From Cellulomonas sp. NTE-D12 (lineage in GTDB: Bacteria > Actinomycetota > Actinomycetes > Actinomycetales > Cellulomonadaceae), in NCBI RefSeq assembly GCF_027923705.1, contig NZ_AP026442.1, positions 3,534,001 to 3,598,000 on the forward strand: a stretch of 64,000 nt of DNA, in the 5' to 3' direction. How positions within the stretch are numbered: the stretch's first letter is position 1; every line of letters starts with the position of its first letter. Positions 60,887 to 64,000 of the stretch are shown piece after piece. A model generated the notes under the pieces. That model was not told the origin of the DNA, did not search any database, and saw only the letters and a program-made list of their open reading frames with translations. A program made the translations under genes and the position numbers.

Positions 60887-61816
60887 TCAACCCTTGACGG
60901 CACCCGCCGCCAGCCCCCCGATCAGCTGCTTCTGCACCAGCATGAATCCGACGAGAACGGGAACCGCCGCGATCACCCCGCCGGCCGTCAGCAGGTCCCA
61001 CCGGATCTGGTAGTCGCCGATGAACAGCTGCAGCCCCACGGGAATGGTCTGGCTGGCGGTGCTGGACGTGAACGTCAACGCGTACAGGAACTCGTTCCAG
61101 GCGAAGATGAAGATGTACGTCCCGGCGGCGGTCAGCCCGGGCCGCAGCAACGGCACCAGGATGTGCCGCACCATCTGCGTCGGGCTGCAGCCGTCGACCG
61201 TCGCCGCCTCGTCGAGCTCCTTGGGCAGCCCGTCGAGGAACCCCTTGAGCAGGTAGGTGGCGAACGGCGTCGCGAAGGTGACGTAGATCAGCACCAGGCC
61301 GGCGCGCGAGTTCAGCAGGTGCCCCGAGCGGAGCATCGTCGACAGCGGGATCACCAGCAGCACCGCGGGGAACAGCTGCGCCACCAGCAGCGCGGTCAGC
61401 ACCGTCGTCCGGCCGCGGAAGCGGAACCGGGACAGCGAGATGGCCGCGGCACTGGCCACCACCAGGGCGAACAGCACCGTGCCCAGGGCCGTGATCGCGC
61501 TGTTCACCATGTAGTGCACGAACGGCGTGGTGGCGAACAGCTCCGCGTACCCCTGCACCGAGAAGCGCGTGGGCAACCGGCTCATGCCGTACGCGATCAG
61601 CTGGTCCTGCGGCGTCACGGAGGTCACCGCCATGACGACGTACGGACCCAGCGTGCACACCATCCACAGCGCGATCACCACGTACAGCGCCGGCTTGCCG
61701 AACGTCCGCTTCAGCCCGACCCCCAGCGGGACGGACCGGCGCTCGACGACGGCGCGCGACCGCCGCTCGCCCCGGGTACGGCCGCCGGCCACCCCGGCCC
61801 TCTCCAGCACCACCAT
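60887..61816 (-). CDS. Sugar ABC transporter permease (MalG type)
   Basis: The 309-aa membrane protein has an Arg-rich N-terminus, six hydrophobic segments, the EAA loop ELDEAATVDGCSPTQMVRHILVPLLRPGL, and the C-terminal QKQLIGGLAAGAVKG typical of CUT1 permeases. ATG 61816 overlaps the stop of the MalF-type permease (TGATG). Confidence 0.93.
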   Translation of the reverse strand: MVVLERAGVAGGRTRGERRSRAVVERRSVPLGVGLKRTFGKPALYVVIALWMVCTLGPYVVMAVTSVTPQDQLIAYGMSRLPTRFSVQGYAELFATTPFVHYMVNSAITALGTVLFALVVASAAAISLSRFRFRGRTTVLTALLVAQLFPAVLLVIPLSTMLRSGHLLNSRAGLVLIYVTFATPFATYLLKGFLDGLPKELDEAATVDGCSPTQMVRHILVPLLRPGLTAAGTYIFIFAWNEFLYALTFTSSTASQTIPVGLQLFIGDYQIRWDLLTAGGVIAAVPVLVGFMLVQKQLIGGLAAGAVKG

Positions 61817-62748
61817 CACGCCTCCCTCCGTTGCGTCAGCCGGATGTAGACGGCGACGAGCACGGCCAGCACGGCGGCCTGCACCACCGCGTAGCTCGCG
61901 CCGGCGCCGAGCGCACCCTGCTTGTAGGCGGTCAGGTACGACGCGAGCGGGATGGTGGTCGAGGCGATGCCCGGACCACCGCCGGTCAGCACGTACGCCA
62001 GGTCGATGTAGTTCGCGGTCCAGATCAGCCGCAGCACCAGGGTGATCAGCACCGTCGGCAGGATGCTCGGCACGGTGATGAACCAGAACACCCGCAGGAA
62101 CCCGCACCCGTCGGTTCGTGCGGACTCCTTGAGCTCCTCCGGCACCGCCTGCAGCGCGGCCAGCACCATCACCGCGAAGAACGGGATGCCCTGCCAGGCG
62201 TCCACCACGATCAGCGTGGCGAGGGCCGTGTGCGGGCTGCCGAACCACGCCACCGGCGAGTGCATCAGCCCGGTGCGGGTCAGCACCGCGTTGACCAGGC
62301 CGTGGTTCGGGTCCAGCAGCCACATCCAGATCAGCGCGACCAGGACGCTGGGCGTCGCCCAGGGGATCATCGCGAGCCCCCGGACGACGCCGCGCAGCCG
62401 GAATCGCTGGTTGAGCAGCAGTGCCCCGATCACCCCGAACACCAGCTGCAGGCCGACCCCGCCGACCGTCCAGACCACCGAGTTCCGCAGGAACGTGCCG
62501 AAGCTCGGGTCGGTGAACAGGGTGCGGAAGTTGTCCAGGCCGACGAACCCGAGGGTGCCGCCGAGCAGGCTGGTCTCGGTGAACGAGAGCCAGATCGCCC
62601 GCAGGAACGGGTAGGCGACGAAGACGACGAGCAGCAGCAGCGTCGGCGAGAGGAACAGCGGCACGGTCAGGTCGAGCCGCCGCTTCCTCCTCGTCGGCCC
62701 CGTCGGCCCGCTCGGCCGGATCGGCCGTCGCGTGGTCAGGGTGGTCAT
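61816..62748 (-). CDS. Sugar ABC transporter permease (MalF type)
   Basis: The 310-aa permease has LTVPLFLSPTLLLLVVFVAYPFLRAIWLSF as its first segment, the loop ELKESARTDGCGFLRVFWFITVPSILPT near 205, and YVLTGGGPGIASTTIPL near 250. It sits 7 bp after the binding-protein gene. No ATPase gene is present in the visible operon. Confidence 0.93.
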   Translation of the reverse strand: MTTLTTRRPIRPSGPTGPTRRKRRLDLTVPLFLSPTLLLLVVFVAYPFLRAIWLSFTETSLLGGTLGFVGLDNFRTLFTDPSFGTFLRNSVVWTVGGVGLQLVFGVIGALLLNQRFRLRGVVRGLAMIPWATPSVLVALIWMWLLDPNHGLVNAVLTRTGLMHSPVAWFGSPHTALATLIVVDAWQGIPFFAVMVLAALQAVPEELKESARTDGCGFLRVFWFITVPSILPTVLITLVLRLIWTANYIDLAYVLTGGGPGIASTTIPLASYLTAYKQGALGAGASYAVVQAAVLAVLVAVYIRLTQRREA

Positions 62749-62755
62749 CGGTCGG

Positions 62756-64000
62756 CTACTTCGACAGGTCCGCGGACAGCTTCTGCAGCATCTGCGCGCT
62801 GCTGGACTGGCCGCCGAACGCCTGCTGGATGGTCGGCGACCACGTCGCGTTGACCACGTTGGTGGTGCCGTTCAGCTGCGGCCAGCTCTGCGCCGTCTGC
62901 GCCGCCTTGAGGGCCACCTGGTAGCCCTCGTCCTTGGTGAAGGCGTCGTTCGTCGCGACCGCGGTGGTCACCGGCAGCTGGCCCTGCGGCGAGGTGCTCA
63001 TCTTGAGCATCTGCGCGTCACCGAGCAGCCACGTCTCCCACTGCCAGGCGAGCTCCTGCTTCTTCGACGACGTGAAGACGACGTTGCCGCTCATCGTCTG
63101 CAGCGACGACGGCTTCGACGGGTCCTGGGACGGCACGGGGATGACGCCGACGTCCTGGCCGAACTGCTTGCGCACCGCGGCGAGCGAGCCGACGTGGTGG
63201 ATCATCATCGCGGTCGTGCCGGACAGGAAGTTGCTCTGCACCTGCGCGAACGCCGCAGTGGCCGATCCCGGGGGCGCGAACTTCACCAGGTCCAGGTAGG
63301 ACTGGTTCACCTGCTCGCCCGTCGGGCTGTCCAGCGTCACCTTGCCGCTGGAGTCGACGAACTGCGTGCCGCCGGCGTACATCCACGCCGCCCACTGGTC
63401 CTGGCCGCCGGCCCCGCCGCGCACGTCGAACGCGTAGTGACCGTTGCCGGTCAGCTTGGGCGCGTCGGCGATCACGTCGGCCTGCGTCTTGGGTGCGTCG
63501 AGGCCGGCCGCGCTGAACAGCTTCTTGTTGTAGTACATGTACAAGGCTGTGTTCTGGTGCGGCATCATGTAGATCTCGCTCTTGCCGGGCACCTTGCCGG
63601 CGTCCCAGCTCGAGCTGATGACGCTCGACTTGCCGCTCCAGGCGTCGATCTTCTTGCTCAGGGGCGCCAGGACGCCGGCCTTGACGAACTGGCCGATCCA
63701 CTCGTCCTTCATGCGCGCCGCGTCAGGGCCGTTGCCGCTGCTCAGCGCCGTCTGCAGCTTGTCCAGGTACTGCGCGGCGGGCACCACCTGCAGCTGCACC
63801 TTGCCGTGGCCGCTCTCGGCGTTGAACTGGTCGGCCAGCTGCTGCCACGTCTGGTCGGTGGCGTTGTCCACCCACAGCCAGTAGTTCAGGGTCTGGCCGG
63901 TGGTGTCGGTGCTCTGGCTGGCGGCCGGGGCCGACGACCCGGACGGTGAGCTGCTGCTGCAGCCCGCGAGCGCGATGGCTCCGGCCGTCAGCGCCGCACA
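62756..64000 (-). CDS. Sugar ABC transporter substrate-binding lipoprotein, N-terminus off the right edge
   Basis: At least 414 residues are visible, running to the window edge within the signal peptide. LTAGAIALAGC supplies the lipobox, followed by a Ser-rich linker and LNYWLWVDNATDQTWQQLAD. Type I binding-protein signatures include QLQVVPAAQYLDKLQTAL and FTSSKKQELAWQWETWLLG. It is the first known gene of the importer and sugar-acid operon; its promoter and start lie outside the window. Confidence 0.9.
   Translation of the reverse strand, partial: CAALTAGAIALAGCSSSSPSGSSAPAASQSTDTTGQTLNYWLWVDNATDQTWQQLADQFNAESGHGKVQLQVVPAAQYLDKLQTALSSGNGPDAARMKDEWIGQFVKAGVLAPLSKKIDAWSGKSSVISSSWDAGKVPGKSEIYMMPHQNTALYMYYNKKLFSAAGLDAPKTQADVIADAPKLTGNGHYAFDVRGGAGGQDQWAAWMYAGGTQFVDSSGKVTLDSPTGEQVNQSYLDLVKFAPPGSATAAFAQVQSNFLSGTTAMMIHHVGSLAAVRKQFGQDVGVIPVPSQDPSKPSSLQTMSGNVVFTSSKKQELAWQWETWLLGDAQMLKMSTSPQGQLPVTTAVATNDAFTKDEGYQVALKAAQTAQSWPQLNGTTNVVNATWSPTIQQAFGGQSSSAQMLQKLSADLSK

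Overview
The window is very GC-rich, with many GTG starts, several probably leaderless genes (a -10 hexamer ending 6-7 nt before the start codon) and tight GTGA/ATGA overlaps. Together with RamB-controlled glyoxylate genes and an InhA/FabI enoyl reductase, this points to an actinobacterium, plausibly Cellulomonas-like (Micrococcales). The genus is inference. No rRNA, tRNA, CRISPR array, integrase or transposase was recognised.

Layout. 1-4.0 kb: malate synthase (cut by the left edge) and isocitrate lyase, with the divergent regulator gene ramB. 4.1-7.8 kb: small housekeeping and stress genes (YwiC-like membrane protein, SigG-like sigma factor, RibD/DHFR-fold protein, AroE-like dehydrogenase). 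7.8-17.8 kb: an alpha-1,6-glucan utilisation locus, with GH13 and GH66 enzymes, an ABC importer without its own ATPase, a divergent ROK regulator and a second GH13 enzyme. 17.8-31.0 kb: SDR/XRE pair, FabI, an NMO/FabK-fold flavoprotein behind a 27-bp palindrome, an esterase, an RclA-like flavoprotein, a PQQ-type sugar dehydrogenase lipoprotein, a PadR-DUF1048-ABC exporter operon, an ABC-F protein, and an ArsR-VOC pair.

31.1-57.9 kb is a dense anti-phage island: an excisionase-like antitoxin with a PIN toxin, a divergent NucS/DUF91-like nuclease, then a co-directional array of seven genes. These are a 1738-aa DUF1998 helicase with a Vsr/DUF559-like C-terminus, a DrmD-like SNF2 helicase, a DrmMI-like N6-adenine methylase, a 2156-aa Swt1-HEPN/DUF4011/SF1-helicase/REase fusion, McrB, McrC and an unrecognised 663-aa coiled-coil protein. 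A DUF1778 antitoxin fragment closes the island. The set resembles class 1 DISARM but lacks separate drmA, drmB and drmC, and joins a Druantia-DruE-like helicase to a HEPN-helicase and McrBC. It is the best candidate here for an undescribed composite defence system.

57.9-64 kb: a sugar or sugar-acid catabolic operon on the minus strand (binding protein, two permeases, enolase-superfamily dehydratase, SDR, DapA-like aldolase), cut by the right edge.

A family of four nested intergenic palindromes (3983, 16022, 22853, 28343) is scattered through the chromosomal part and was not seen inside the defence island.
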